From positions 175,313,352 to 175,377,351 of the forward strand of contig CM060964.1 of NCBI GenBank assembly GCA_030765045.1: DNA of 64,000 nt. The letters are read 5' to 3'. The position numbers and the translations under genes are program-made. The first letter of the stretch is position 1. Each line of letters opens with the position of its first letter. This document shows positions 22,600 through 32,639 of the stretch, in pieces. The notes beneath the pieces were generated by a model that saw only the letters and a program-made list of their open reading frames with translations, did no database searches and had not been told where the DNA came from. This stretch comes from Tenodera sinensis (taxonomy: Eukaryota; Arthropoda; Insecta; Mantodea; Mantidae).

Positions 22600-24100
22600 T
22601 TCTGCCGTCTGTTGCGAGCCATGGCAAGTCATAGTGGTGCTTGTACTGCTGCTTCCCTCAGTTCCCTGGAGATCTGAGACACTGAGGGTACCGTCTGTAG
22701 GCTAGGAGAGATGGCCAGCAATGTAGTGAGACTGGCGTGTGTCGCTTCCTGTTGTTTGTGGAGCGAAGTAATAGATGAGTGGAGAGAGCGCAATCGTTGC
22801 TGAGCGTCGTTGCTGGAGAGTTGAAGCTGTGGGAGAATGTCCTGCACAGTTGTGTCAATGCTGCGAAGCTGTTGTAGTTCCGGGACTGCGTCGTTGGTGG
22901 CCTGGGTGTTGCGTTGAATGGTTTCAGCGTGTTCTCGGAGTCTGGTGATGAAGTCTTCTCAAGTGGAAGTGAAAATCTGGATGAACTCTGCAAGATGCTT
23001 CTGGATCGATGACAGGGTGCTAGTAATGGTGTGGTCCTGACGTTGTAGCAGCTCGGTGAGGTTGGAGCCTGTCTCCATGACATTGCTTTCGGTGATAGCT
23101 TCCAAGCGTGATCCAATATTCAGGACCTCTGAGTGGAGCTCCTGAACGGCGTCGCGCAAGAAGCTATCTGCGACGGCTGGTGCTGGGGCTGCTACGTTCT
23201 GCATGTGTTGAGGCGATGCGTCTGCGACGACTGGTGGTGATGCTTCTGAAGCATAAGGAGCCGCTCGTGAGTAGGGCGGTGCAACTGCGGTGGTAGGTGC
23301 TGGAGTGCGTGTATGCCCGCGCCGGGGATACAAAGGGCACTGTGCCTGTCCCGTATAGTGGCCGAAGCCACCACAGGAGGCGCAGTACCGGCGTCGGCGG
23401 CGTAGGTCATGCGCTGTGCAAGCGCTCGTGAAGTTCGGGGCGCCACAGTAGTGGCACCGTTGAGGGGCGGCGCAGTGGGTGCTGTCATGACCGTAGGCAC
23501 AGCAGCGGCGGCAGGGAATCTGGCGTTCCGCTCGGCTTGGCTCTGCGCGCAGGCACCGCCCTAACAAGGGCAGGCCCGTGCTCAGGGCAGATTCGCGGTC
23601 GCGCGTGTCTGCGAAGACAAGTCGCATGAGACTTGATGGTCCTCTGCGAGTGGTGATGCGAGTGGCCCTCATTGCTGAGGGCCACTCGTGCTGTGCTGGG
23701 AGGTCTCTAGGAACTCCGTATATAACAACGCTGCGGCCCGGTTGGGACACCAGTGGCGCTGACTGCGGTGGAAGGTTGGTAGCGGCGTTGTTTCTGCAAA
23801 CAGGCGCGTTGCCGGAGGTTTCCAGTATCCTGGGCGGGGACGGCGGTGGATCCGTGGCGATGTCTGGGAGCGGCGCTGCCACCGCCGCTTCCACAGCACT
23901 GCTATTGCGTGTGGCGGAAGTGGCTGCAGAGATCTCCTTAGATGGGCCGGCCTGTGTATCAGTAGCGCTGGTATCGGCCGATGCTGGAGCAGTCCCGGCA
24001 GGAGCCGGTGCTGTGCTGCGTGGTTTCCTCTTTGCCATTGCAAAGAACCGGTTTCTGGCGCGCTCGCAGGTAGGTCCTACCTGGTCTGCTGCACTATTTC
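22600..24100 (-). mobile_element. Gag-only LINE unit D (ORF1 without ORF2)
   Basis: ORF1 of a non-LTR retrotransposon, with its promoter-like 5' block at 24103-24272, ends near 22629 and is followed directly by gypsy sequence, not by an endonuclease/RT ORF. It is one of three ORF1-only units in the window (D here, C at 29.96-32.1 kb, E at 32.6-33.5 kb). Local GC is markedly higher than in neighbouring DNA, typical of LINE coding sequence in this window. Confidence 0.75.
22629..24038 (-). pseudogene. Gag-like ORF1 with three zinc knuckles (unit D)
   Basis: Start ATG 24038 gives an Ala/Pro/Thr-rich N-terminus (about residues 1-95). An RRM-like segment follows (SVVIYGVPRDL, then RLVFADTRDRESAL, about 105-160). 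Three Cys/His knuckles come next: CRRCCAYGHDSTHC, CHYCGAPNFTSAC and CASCGGFGHYTGQAQC (about 175-240). After these is a linker and a helical, probably coiled-coil tail (LHSEVLNIGSRLEAITES). A single in-frame TGA at 22959-22961 interrupts the tail, and the same frame then runs on to 22629 (ILPQLQLSSNDAQQRLRSLH), giving about 470 codons in all. The protein would bind its RNA in a ribonucleoprotein particle. Confidence 0.85.
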
Positions 24101-24102
24101 TC

Positions 24103-24272
24103 GGCCCTCGCTAGTTCTGCCCAATGAGAGGATCGCCTGATGATGCGCTGATGTTAAGTCACAGACGTGACGCTGTTCACTGCCTTGTTGAAAGTATGTC
24201 CTCTGGTGAATTATATGGTTTGTAAATGGAGTGAGCCGTAACCTGATAAAACGGCTCAGAATTGATAGGTCC
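24103..24272 (-). promoter_or_regulatory. Putative LINE 5' UTR/promoter block, second copy
   Basis: Reverse-complement match to 18838-19015, ending about 65 bp upstream of the ORF1 ATG of unit D. The TGACGTAA motif of the other copy is TGACTTAA here. After GAGGGCCGA the two copies diverge: this one leads to ORF1, the other to a TATA-like box and unrelated DNA. Position upstream of a Gag ORF supports a 5' UTR; promoter activity is inferred. Confidence 0.6.
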
Positions 24273-24344
24273 TTTTTTCCCCCTTTCTTGTTATTAACGT
24301 CCTCCAACGTAATGTCATATCAGATGGTGAGTGAATGAAATGGG

Positions 24345-24505
24345 TGAAATGATGCTCAAATGAGCCCGAAGTCCACGGAGCTTTAAGTTACCCAATATTC
24401 TTCTTCTCAGGATAAGGGCAAACCTCGGAGAAAACCTTATCCAGATAACTCACGCTAAGCGAGGTTCGAACTCGGGACCTCTTGGACATGAGGCAGAGGA
24501 AATGA
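24345..24505 (-). repeat. tRNA-derived SINE-like fragment
   Basis: The minus strand reads CCGAGTTCGAACCTCGC, a B-box-like T-arm sequence with pairing stem, preceded by CTGCCTCATGTCC. It is followed by a body with TTATCTGGATAAGGTTTTC and ends near CTGAGAAGAAG. A GAAG-rich 3' end recurs in the SINE-like family at 28148. The A box is not clearly preserved. Confidence 0.5.
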
Positions 24506-24675
24506 TAGGAAAATGTAAACAGATTATAAATAGGGGTAAATATTCAATGTCATAAGAGATGTAAATATTATTATAGATAATATATTCATTGCAAATTAAC
24601 TGAATGTAAAAACTAGATTGCATAAACGTTAGTCAAAATGTTTGCTAGCAACCAGCCAAATTAATGACCTTGTAA

Positions 24676-26100
24676 CCCGAGAGAGAGAGAGAGAGAGAGA
24701 CGAGAAACAGAGAGAGGGAGAGAGCAAGGGCGGCCGGCAGGGAGGCAGAGAGACAGAGACAGAGAGAGACAAACACAAGGAGACAGAGACAGAGTGAGAC
24801 AGACAGAGACAGCAAGACAGGGACAGAGAGACAGTGAGACAGAGACAGAGAGAGACAAAGACAGAGAGAGATAGGGACCGAGACAGAGAGAGATAGGGAC
24901 CGAGACAGAGAGATAGGGATAGAGAGAGGCAGAGACAGGGACAGAGAGAGACTGAGACAGAGAGAGACAGAGAGAGTGAGACAGACCGAGACAGAGAGGC
25001 AGGGACAGAGAGAGATAGAGACAGAGAGAGACAGGTACAGAGAGAGACAGAGACAAAGTGAGACAGAGAGAGACAGGAACAGAGAGAGAGACAGGGGCAG
25101 GGAGAGACAGGGACAAAGAGAGACAGAGACAGAGAGAGACAGGGACAGAGAGAGTCAGAGACAGGGATAGACAGGTACAGAGAGAGACAGAGACAAAGTG
25201 AGACAGAGTGAGACAGACCGAGACAGAGAGACAGGGACAGAGAGACAGAGAGAGGCAGGGACAGAAAGAGATAGGGACAGAGAGAGGCAGAGGCAGGGAC
25301 AGAGAGACTGAGACAGAGAGAGAGACTGAGACAGAGAGAGACAGGGACAGAGAGAGACAGAGACAGAGACAAAGAGAGGCAGGGACAGAGAGAGACAGGG
25401 ACAGAGAGAGACAGGGACAGAGAGAGACGGAGACAGAGAGAGAGACAGGGACAGAGAGAGACAGGGACAGAGAGAGACAGAGAGAGACAGATTGAGAGAG
25501 ACGGAGATGGAGAGAGAGTGATGGAGACGGAGACAGAGGCAGAGAGAGACAGGGACAAAGTGAGACAGAGACAGAGTGAGACAGGGACAGAGTGAGACAG
25601 GGACAGAGAGAGACAGGGACAGAGTGAGACAGAGACAGAGTGAGACAGGGACAGAGTGAGACAGGGACAGAGTGAGACAGGGACAGAGAGAGACAGGGAC
25701 AGAGTGAGACAGAGACAGAGTGAGACAGACAGAGAGAGACAGGGACAGAGTGAGACAGGGACAGAGAGAGACAGGGACAGAGTGAGACAGGGACAGAGAG
25801 ACAGGGACAGAGTGAGACAGGGACAGAGAGAGACAGGGACAGAGTGAGACAGAGACAGAGTGAGACAGGGACAGAGTGAGACAGGGACAGAGTGAGACAG
25901 GGACAGAGAGAGACAGGGACAGAGTGAGACAGAGACAGAGTGAGACAGACAGAGAGAGACAGGGATAGAATGAGACAGAGAGAGACAGAGACAGAGAGAC
26001 AGGGACAGAGAGAGAGACAGATTGAGAGAGACGGAGATGGAGAGAGAGAGAGTGATGGAGACGGAGAGAGAGAGATGGAGAGAGACAGAGGCAGAAGGAG
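24676..26100. repeat. (GGGACAGAGAGA)n purine-rich minisatellite, ~1.4 kb
   Basis: GACAGA, GAGAGA and GGGACAGAGTGA units alternate over the whole block. The plus strand is almost entirely purine plus regularly spaced C, the minus strand pyrimidine-rich. The minus frames stay open for up to 514 codons of Ser/Leu/Val/Cys-rich text, an artefact of the repeat. Higher-order blocks of about 60-90 bp appear (for example runs around 25570-25960 with GGGACAGAGTGAGACA). Confidence 0.97.
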
Positions 26101-26640
26101 TAAGAGAGAGCAGTTAATACAGACAGCAGTAGATTTAATTCTTAGAAGTGTCAGTCCGGGCACGGGGAGTTGCCTAAAACGAGAACATGTTAGGGAAGTA
26201 GGCAAACAACAAAGAGACAGAATAAAGAAGAACCCAAAGTATCACGTGATGCTACGCTTACAAAAATGTACAATAACTTATTTCTCATATGTCTTAGACA
26301 ACACTACTGTTACTTCCAATCAAAAGGTGTATTAATATATCAGCGCAAAAAAGTAGCATCATGTCAAATTATAAGAATGCAGGGCACTTCCAGAAATTCA
26401 CTCTCATTGCTCATTTGCTCTAAGAGAGCAAACTCCATGTTTTATCTATAATTTTTAGGTGTGGGGTAAATGACTTCAGATAATTACGCCCTGAAATATA
26501 CTCAAATGGATGGGTTACGATATTTTTTCAATAGTTGATTCAGAGAAAAGTGTTGTTAGCCATGTCGTTGTGAAACATATTAATCAGTAACTAATTACAT
26601 TTATTCTTTGTTAGTAAAATGTGGTGAAACACTTGAATCT
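26101..26640. other. Unassigned DNA
   Basis: No recognisable gene or repeat family between the minisatellite and the SINE-like copy; AT-rich beyond 26240. Confidence 0.45.
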
Positions 26641-26990
26641 TCTTCTTTACCTGATTACCCTCCCCATATGTAGGACTTACAAGCCAGTGCCTAGGGTCAG
26701 ACGCCTCTCAGGGTGCACAGGAACCTATGACTGGACAGAGTGAAGACCTGGAAGCAGATGGTCAGCCAAGCACCAGGTATGAGTGTGAGGAAGAGGCTGA
26801 TGTGAAATGCAGGCAAAAGGGATGAATGGAAAGGTGATAATGGAGCAATTAGAGAATGAATGGCGGGGGAAACTGGAGAAAAGCTGCCGCTTCATCCATC
26901 ACAAATACCACTTGCTGGTCCCTGGGATTGAATCCGGTCACCTAGATGCGTTCTTGTCTCGGGGAACGGAAGTATACGACACGACGGAGT
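26641..26990 (-). repeat. SINE-like family S2, copy 1
   Basis: Matches, in reverse, the copy at 28148-28500 and matches directly the copy at 57993-58354. Conserved blocks on the plus strand are TATGTAGGACTTACAAGCCA, GACAGAGTGAAGACCTGGAA, GTCAGCCAAGCACCAGG and TGGGATTGAATCCGG (degenerate T-arm/B box). The tRNA-like head is damaged. Ends in CTTCTTT, the complement of the family's AAGAAG tail. Confidence 0.85.
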
Positions 26991-27424
26991 CAAAGAGTCA
27001 GCTCAGGGACATACACGAAGGGCCTCTAGCGGAGTGTGCTGGATGGCCAACCAGAAGACTTCGCCTGTCGACTGTCAGCAAAGAAGGTCACGAGCAAGCA
27101 ATAGACCCTTATATGGAAGTTTTTCCGAAAATTTTGACTCTCTGAAAAATGGCTCAAACGGTTTTGATTAAATTATCATATGTTTAAGGTGTTTTCATGA
27201 AAATGAACTGTACATCCTGAATTTTCTTGAAATAACCTCTGAAGTCTTCTTTACGTTGGATAACTTTTGCACAACTGGTAAACCGTAAGAGATAGAAATT
27301 TTACTACACAAAAAGTATAGGCATATCTCGCTAAAGCACACAATTTATGTCAAAAAATGTTATTCTGGAATTAATCAGTTTTGAGATATTTAACGTTTGA
27401 AGTTTGAGAGGTAAAATCAGGACT
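26991..27424. other. Unassigned DNA
   Basis: AT-rich, no recognisable gene. Some sentence-like similarity to the repeats at 27700 and 28590 (for example TTTTGAGATATTTAACG) is too short to classify. Confidence 0.4.
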
Positions 27425-27515
27425 GTAAAATTCAATGCTATAGCCTGGATTGGAACCATGGAACTTCCGCTCTACGCGTGGCTACACTAACCAATAAACT
27501 ACCATGGCAACTTGC
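27425..27515 (-). repeat. tRNA-like SINE head, minus strand
   Basis: The minus strand reads GTTGCCATGGTAGTTTATTG, TTAGTGTAGCCACGCG, then TTCCATGGTTCCAATCCAGG, giving an A-box-like and a B-box-like segment at tRNA spacing. The sequence after it (GCATTGAATTTTACAG) resembles the text that follows the tRNA-like blocks at 13343 and 13669 (GCATTGAATTTTTAAG), suggesting the same family. Confidence 0.55.
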
Positions 27516-27689
27516 TCGTACGACATTAAATTCCCCAACCGATTCGTATTTTTCCGGTAGACCACAAAAGAATTTAAAATCTGAGATTCATACCCCAAGG
27601 GAGACATATAATTGTAAGTACTTTATGTCCCGAGTGTATTATATACTTCATTTCATTTCTCATGAAAATATCTTAAACATAAGATAATT

Positions 27690-27935
27690 TAATCAAAATC
27701 GTTAGACCCAGTTTTGAGAAAATCAAAATTTTCTAACAATTTTGCATATGAAGGGCAGTTATGCTGTTCACATACACACACAGACTTTTTTTCTAAGGGT
27801 ACTTTTTTAAAAATTAAGGCAGTCTCAAAATATCTATCTCCGGTGGAATTTCGATATCGAATGCATTACCTTCTCTACTTATTGTGTACTTGTTAGAAAA
27901 AGTACACTGTATAAGTATTTATACAGTGTATAAGT
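27690..27935 (+). repeat. Interspersed repeat family R3, copy 1
   Basis: Shares phrases in the same order with 28580-28890 and 39170-39690: TCGTTAGACCCAGTTTTGAG, AAAATTTTC, TATGCTGTTCACA, CAGACTTTTTTCT, then CCGGTGGAATTTCGATATCG and GCATTACCTTCTCTACTTA. Near its end is the perfect hairpin ACACTGTATAA-GTAT-TTATACAGTGT (27904-27929). No coding potential is visible; it may be a non-coding LINE or DNA-transposon tail. Confidence 0.6.
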
Positions 27936-28147
27936 GTATGAGTGTTTATCTGAGATGAATGTCACCAAAAATGTAATTTGACATAAATTGTGTTATAGAG
28001 AGATCTACATTTTTGTGTAGTAACATTATGTCTATCTCTTGCGGTTTAGGGGCTATGTAAAAGTAATCCAGAATAAACAGGATTTTAGACACTTTTCCCA
28101 GAAAATTCGAGATACCTATGCATTTAATTTGTCATGAAAACATTTTA

Positions 28148-28500
28148 GGCGGTGTCGTGGCCTAGCGGTTAGACCGTACGCTGTTCGATCCCAGGAACCT
28201 GCATGTGGTATTTGTGCTGGACGAAGCGGCGTCTGGGCGGGTTTTCTCCGGGTTATCCGGTTTCCTCCACCACTCATTCCACCAACTGCTTCATCATCAC
28301 CCTTCCATTTATCCATTTCGCCTGCACTTCATATCATCCTCTTGCTCAACCTCATACGTAGTGCTTGGCTGACCAACCGCTTCCAGGCCTTCAGTCTGTC
28401 TGGTCCATAGGTTCCTCTGCTCCCTGACAGGCGTCTGACCCTAGACAGCGGCTTGTGAGTCCTAGGGGGTGTTAGTGCTCCGTACGGGGAGGGTAATCAC
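28148..28500 (+). repeat. SINE-like family S2, copy 2, with (GAAG)n tail
   Basis: Starts with a tRNA-like head, GGCGGTGTCGTGGCCTAGCG, GTTAGACCGTACG and TTCGATCCCAGGAACC (B box; part of the anticodon arm is deleted). It is followed by the body shared with the copies at 26641 and 57993, including GACGAAGCGGCGTC, TTCTCCGGGTTATCCGG and TTGTGAGTCCTAGG. It ends GGGTAATCACATGAAGAAG, running into a GAAGAAG/GGAGGA tract to 28565. A tRNA head, unique body and simple 3' tail define a SINE moved by LINE machinery. Confidence 0.88.
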
Positions 28501-28565
28501 ATGAAGAAGGAGGAGAAGAAGAAGAAGAAGGAGGAGGAGGAGGAGAAGAAGAAGAAGAAGAAGAA
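28501..28565. repeat. (GAAGAA)n/(GGAGGA)n SINE tail
   Basis: Purine-only tract at the 3' end of the SINE-like copy. Confidence 0.9.
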
Positions 28566-28579
28566 AACATGCTAATATA

Positions 28580-28890
28580 AACAAAATCGTTAGAGCCATT
28601 TTTGAGAAAACAAAATTTTCAAAACCATTTCCACGTAAGGATTGTTTCAGGAGGGGTGTTGTTTTGAAAATTTTCGTGTCGCATCCTTGGAAGATGCTCG
28701 TAATTAATCGACTTTTCCTTTTTAAGTCATGCTATTCACAGACAGACGCACATGCAGACCTTTCTTCTAAAATTTCTTCTTTTTTTAAATTCAAAGAGAA
28801 TCAAAAGGTATACTTCCGGTGAAAACTCGGTATCGAATTTTGGGTGGAATACAATACTTCCTCTACTTACTGTAAGTATGTAATAGATAA
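28580..28890 (+). repeat. Interspersed repeat family R3, copy 2
   Basis: Contains TCGTTAGAGCCATTTTTGAG, CATGCTATTCACAGACAGAC, CTTCTAAAATTTCTTC, CCGGTGAAAACTCGGTATCG and GGGTGGAATACAATACTTCC, matching the copy at 27690 and the one ending near 39690. No open frame of note. Confidence 0.6.
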
Positions 28891-29438
28891 CGCAAACTTG
28901 CAGTGAAACATGGGGCTTTATCGTAGGGTTATATTACCTCATCAATCTTCATGGACTAATATTCAAAAGCATCATTCAGAATTTGGGAATACAATGTTTC
29001 TGCTTGTTTTGAAACAGACATGAAATAACATACTGTCGTGCAGAAGTGGCAACATTTGCCTTTTAATGAAATTGTCTGCAAGAAATATGGACACGAGTAA
29101 TGATGAAATGATCGTGACCTAGATATTCCTACGCAATAAACTGTCAACTGCTCGTTTAATTACCAACATAAAACTGAAATAACTGGCGTTTGTTTCTGCA
29201 CTACAAGACATACAAGTATGTGGCAGCATGACGTGGAACTATTGACTAACATGGTGGCTGGAGTACACAGTGGAACAAAAATATAGGCATGAAACACTTC
29301 ACTCCATCCTATACAAGCTATTCTGTTATCTCAACACCAGAATTAGATGCTGTTGTTAATAATAGCTTTTGATTCAATTGAGAGCAAAACTCTTCTTATC
29401 TGAAAGGTACTGTAGGTCTATCTCTTCAGGTGTAGGCC
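28891..29438. other. Unassigned DNA
   Basis: A short minus-strand open frame (29147-28956) has no recognisable motif. Nothing else is supported. Confidence 0.4.
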
Positions 29439-29895
29439 GTGTTTATGTTTGCCGTTTCGTCCATTCTTCATTTGGGCAGAATGCCTCCACCGCAAATGCA
29501 ACAAAGAGGAAGAGAAAAATATGTTGCTAGTACAGCCATTATTTCATTTGCGATCCCGCATTTCACAAAATTGCAAGAATACTGTCCAAACGTAGCATCA
29601 GAACGGTTTCCAATCCCCCTACCAAAATCAAGTAACTCCTTGGCGCGGTCAACGACACTAGGTCTCCGCACTAGTAGGATTGACAAAATTCCTTGTGAAT
29701 GTGGTTAAATTGGCCAGCCTGGGAAGACTGTGGAAGAATGGATCAAAGAACATCAGCGAGCCGGAAAAATCCACAATGGTACCACATGCTTACGATACTG
29801 GTCACAAAATCAACTTCAAATTCATGACAACCATAGAAAAGTGCACTACGTACCATGACGAAGTAATAAAACTACATCAAAGCCAACAAAAATAA
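29439..29895 (+). pseudogene. Penelope-like element fragment with GIY-YIG domain
   Basis: The frame from 29439 reads ILHLGRMPPP..., then KSSNSLARSTTLGLRTSRID followed by KIPCECG and a stop (29706). After a frameshift it continues at about 29704 as KNISEPEKSTMVPHAYDTGH and NFKFMTTIEKCTTYHDEVIK. This order (GLRTSGVYKIPCxCG, YIGxTGRxxxxRxxEH, HxxxxxHxI, Y..R..RE.) is that of the GIY-YIG endonuclease at the C-terminus of Penelope reverse transcriptases. Between the parts, IGQPGKTVEEWIKEHQ is visible in a third frame. The reverse transcriptase core is missing. Confidence 0.75.
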
Positions 29896-29966
29896 GTTCA
29901 ATGAAGATGAAGACATCAAATTAGCAACAAGAGCCAAGAGCCAAGAGCCAAGAGGCAAATCAGGTC

Positions 29967-29984
29967 GCTCGGGTTTACCCGGGC
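29967..29984 (-). promoter_or_regulatory. 3'-terminal hairpin of unit C
   Basis: GCTCGGGTTTACCCGGGC folds into an 8-bp stem with a TT loop (one G-U pair). The equivalent place in element B (43955-43974) is a perfect 20-bp palindrome of similar sequence. Stem-loops at LINE 3' ends can be the recognition site of the element's reverse transcriptase; that role here is inferred. Confidence 0.65.
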
Positions 29985-30041
29985 GGGATGTATGCCCACG
30001 GTACCTATCCATTTAGTATGAGTGAAGTGAAAAAGGTATTT

Positions 30042-30086
30042 GGGCATGTTTTGCAACATGCCCTGGCTGTTTTAGGGACAATCCCT
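30042..30086 (-). promoter_or_regulatory. Double hairpin in the 3' UTR of unit C
   Basis: GGGCATGTT-TTGC-AACATGCCC (30042-30063) is followed after a GGCTGTTTT-type spacer by AGGGA-CAA-TCCCT (30074-30086). Both stems are perfect and both recur at 57013-57054 with different loops, so the pairing is conserved while the loops are not. Confidence 0.75.
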
Positions 30087-30354
30087 CTTCAGCCGCGTTT
30101 TGGAATTTTTGTTTTGTTACGGGGCGGAGGGGTCTTTCATGAGTGCCTTTTATGTATTCGTGATGTGGCTGTATGGATTGGTGTGTGTGTTCATCCCTGT
30201 ATGTGTGGCGGTGGCTTCTACCCTCTGAGAAAATTGTAACTTTGTTCAATTGTGTAGTTTTGTGTGTGTGTTGCTGCAACAGCTCATATGTGTAGCTTTT
30301 GTCTGTGTTGTATATCTATATTTGTGTAATGGTGTATTTGTACGTGTGTTTTTG

Positions 30355-31949
30355 TTAAGTGTTTTCGTCAATGAAGATGGCCAGCTGGTTGCCGACTCTT
30401 GTCGTGTTGACTGCTTTTTTGAGCGTCTTTTGTGCTGTCTGTGTCAGGTTTTGAAGGAAACGTGCTCTGTGTGCAGGTGGTGTGATGTCATATATTGGTG
30501 GTATCAGTGTGCTCAGTATTTGTGTGATTGTCGTGTTTGTGATGTCGCGTATGTACTTTGTAATGTTTTGCTGTATGTTTTTGAGTTGGTCTTGCAGGGA
30601 TTTGATTTGTTGCTCTGACTGTGTGATTACTTCTTGGAACGTGTTTACAGTTTCGTGTTCTGTCATGTGTGTTTTTGATTCAGGGATCTTTGGGTAGTTT
30701 GTTTGGGGCCAGTCAGTCACTTGTGTTGGTTTGGGTGGTGTGGGGATGTTGTGGGGGAAGATGTAGGTCTTAGCTGTATGTTCCGGTTGTGTCGGAGGTT
30801 GTCTGGGGTACATTGGGCATTTTACTTGCCCAGTGTAGTGCCCATTCTGTCGGCAGGTAGCGCAGTAGGGGGTGCTGTGTTTGTTAGGGTGGTTGCACCG
30901 TCTTGTGTCGGAATTATGTCCACAGTAAAAGCATATGGGTTGTTGCGTGCAGTTTTCTTCATGGTGTCCGTATTTTTGGCATTGTCGGCATGGGACGTGT
31001 CTGTCTGTGTGTTTAGAGGGTTCCGCTCGAAAAATTTGTTTTTCGATGACGGCGCCCTCTTTCAGTATTGTATTTATTGTCGTGACGCAAGTGCTGAAAA
31101 TGCGCACGAGTTGTGTCTGTCGGTTTTGGCTTATGATTCGTGAAACGCGGGTGATTGCAGGGTACGTGTCTCGTATGCCGTGAAGTATTTCGTCGTCAGT
31201 GATGTCGTAGGGGATGCCTTTTATTACTGCTGTCAGGGTTTTTTTGGTCTTGTTTCTGAGTCGGGGTTTGGTGTGGGTCGGTTTTGTGGTTGAGTGTTTG
31301 CGTAGTGGGCATATTTGCCAAAGTGGTGGATGGGGATTGCTTGTGTGAATGTGACGGCTTGCTGTTGATTCTTGAAAGTCAAGGCAAATGTGTTTCGTTG
31401 TAGTCTCTGTGCTCGGAAAAGTGAGTCGGTACTTTGGTGCGTCTTTGTCATGAGGCTCCTTATGAGCCACGTATTTTGTTTGTCTGGGTGGCAATTGATT
31501 ATGTAGAGGGTAAAGTACCCGTGAGGTGTAGGTGGTATGTAGGTTGTTGTTGTGTTTTGCGTGTGTGTAGTCGTGTGGTCAAGTAGTGTGTTTAGTCTGT
31601 TTCCAATTTGTGTCGTTGATTCTGGGCTTGAGTCTGAGTCATGGTCTGCTATGTCAGGTGCTTGGGATACTGAGCTGTTGCTGGAGCTAACTGAATGTGT
31701 GCGGTGTTGTCTTGTATTGTGTGTCTTGCTAGTTGTCGGTGTAGGTGAAGGTAAAGGTGTTAGTATTGGTGTTTGTTGTGTGTATGTTTCTTGTGTTTCG
31801 TCTATAATCAATTCTGTTTCGCTAGCTGATGAAGAGGGTACAGGTTTGGGAAGCAGCGGTGAGGTCTTCTTTTTAGTCAGGACGCGTCGGCGGGTAGTTT
31901 TGGGATCTGGGGGTTTAGGGTGTTTGGCCTTAGAATGAAGCCTAGGCAT
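30355..31949 (-). CDS. Gag-like ORF1 with three zinc knuckles (unit C), one frameshift
   Basis: ATG 31949 opens a Lys/Pro/Ser/Thr-rich N-terminus (MPRLHSKAKHPKPPDPKTT) and then a globular stretch with an RRM-like look (YFTLYIINCHPDKQNTW, FALTFKNQQQAVTF) up to 31233. An overlapping frame open from 31494 then carries LTAVIKGIPYDITDDEIL and TQLVRIFSTCVTTI. Knuckles follow: CRQCQKYGHHEENC, CFYCGHNSDTRRC and CATCRQNGHYTGQVKC. After these is a linker and a coiled-coil-like Gln-rich tail (EQQIKSLQDQLKNIQQNITK), ending at 30355. Joining needs one shift between about 31230 and 31290. The second half (379 codons) is intact. Role: RNA-binding Gag of a Jockey-like LINE. Confidence 0.82.
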
Positions 31950-32100
31950 CTTCTAGGGCCAGGAAAAGACTTAGGTGAGAGAGGAGGTGGCTGCTAAAAA
32001 GCGCGGTTTGTGTTAACCTGTGCCTATGTGTAGCCCCTATGGACTACAAGACTTTCGTCTTTTGGCTCACTGAGACTTGCTCAGCGGGTTACACAAACCT

Positions 32101-32629
32101 CACCACAAGGAAGGATAGGGTTGGGGTTTGAGGAAGGGCGCGGACTGATGTATAATTGCCCTCTCCACTTGCTTGCCAAGTGTCTTGAGAGAGCACTTCT
32201 CGCTGCAACCGTACTCTCGGAGTATAGCTTGCCGGTGTTGGTGCACCTAATTCTTGCCCGTGCATCTGCCGTTGAACACTTGGAGAAGGAAGCTTACTGG
32301 TTGAACGCTGGCTCACCACTGCATACATTTAGTATGGATTTACCCGTGAGGTATAAATGGTGTAGTCAATTATCACAAGCTATTTATGTCAGTGTCAGCC
32401 AATGGTGATGATTAGTTACTCTCTCTTGCTATTGACGTGGGATATGAGTGCCAATTAGAATATCTACACATCCTGGGGCACCCATGCCCCTCTCTGCTCA
32501 CTTAGCAAAGGTCAAAAAATTAGCAACAACTGGCTGCCATAAACAATAAGTAGTTGTCGTACCTCCTCAGCACTCACTGCCAGCGCCAACCAATAGCAGC
32601 ATGCGAGGCTGTCTTCTGGCCTCTAGCTG
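32101..32629. other. Junction region between Gag units; small element-B-like 3' UTR piece
   Basis: At 32327-32365 the text TTTAGTATGGATTTACCCGT followed by GAGGTATAAATGG resembles the 3' UTR of element B (TTTAAATACGGATTTACCCG, 44003-44022). The rest is unassigned; a 95-codon open frame (32121-32408) has no recognisable motif. Confidence 0.45.
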
Positions 32630-32639
32630 GTGGGGCACA

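Larger units (their letters stand above)
29964..32100 (-). mobile_element. Gag-only LINE unit C with structured 3' UTR
   Basis: On the minus strand a 5' leader (about 32100-31950) is followed by an ORF1 in two overlapping frames (31949-31233 and 31494-30355). A ~390-bp 3' UTR then ends at about 29964 in a palindromic hairpin. There is no ORF2. The last ~45 bases closely resemble the 3' end of Jockey-like element B at 43951-44001 (GTCGC..GGGTT.ACCC.GGCGG, then CCACGGTACCTA). The UTR also holds a double hairpin found again at 57013-57054. I could not find target-site duplications. It looks like a complete non-autonomous unit, not a truncation, but that is inference. Confidence 0.7.

Noticed and set aside
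20864..24100. A single gypsy retrotransposon with gag at 22629-24038 and pol at 20864-22560
   Set aside because: The zinc knuckles and coiled-coil tail match LINE ORF1 units C and E, no protease/RT lies between, and no LTRs are seen. The adjacency looks accidental.
24629..26205. 514- and 309-codon Ser/Leu/Val/Cys-rich frames on the minus strand
   Set aside because: Translation of the GACAGA minisatellite; composition and period follow the repeat exactly.
30250..31183. Plus-strand Cys/Val-rich open frames suggestive of membrane proteins
   Set aside because: They are antisense shadows of the Gag-like ORF1 of unit C.
31984..32100. Target-site duplication for Gag-only unit C
   Set aside because: No convincing direct repeat of more than about 5 bp could be matched to the sequence at 29940-29963.
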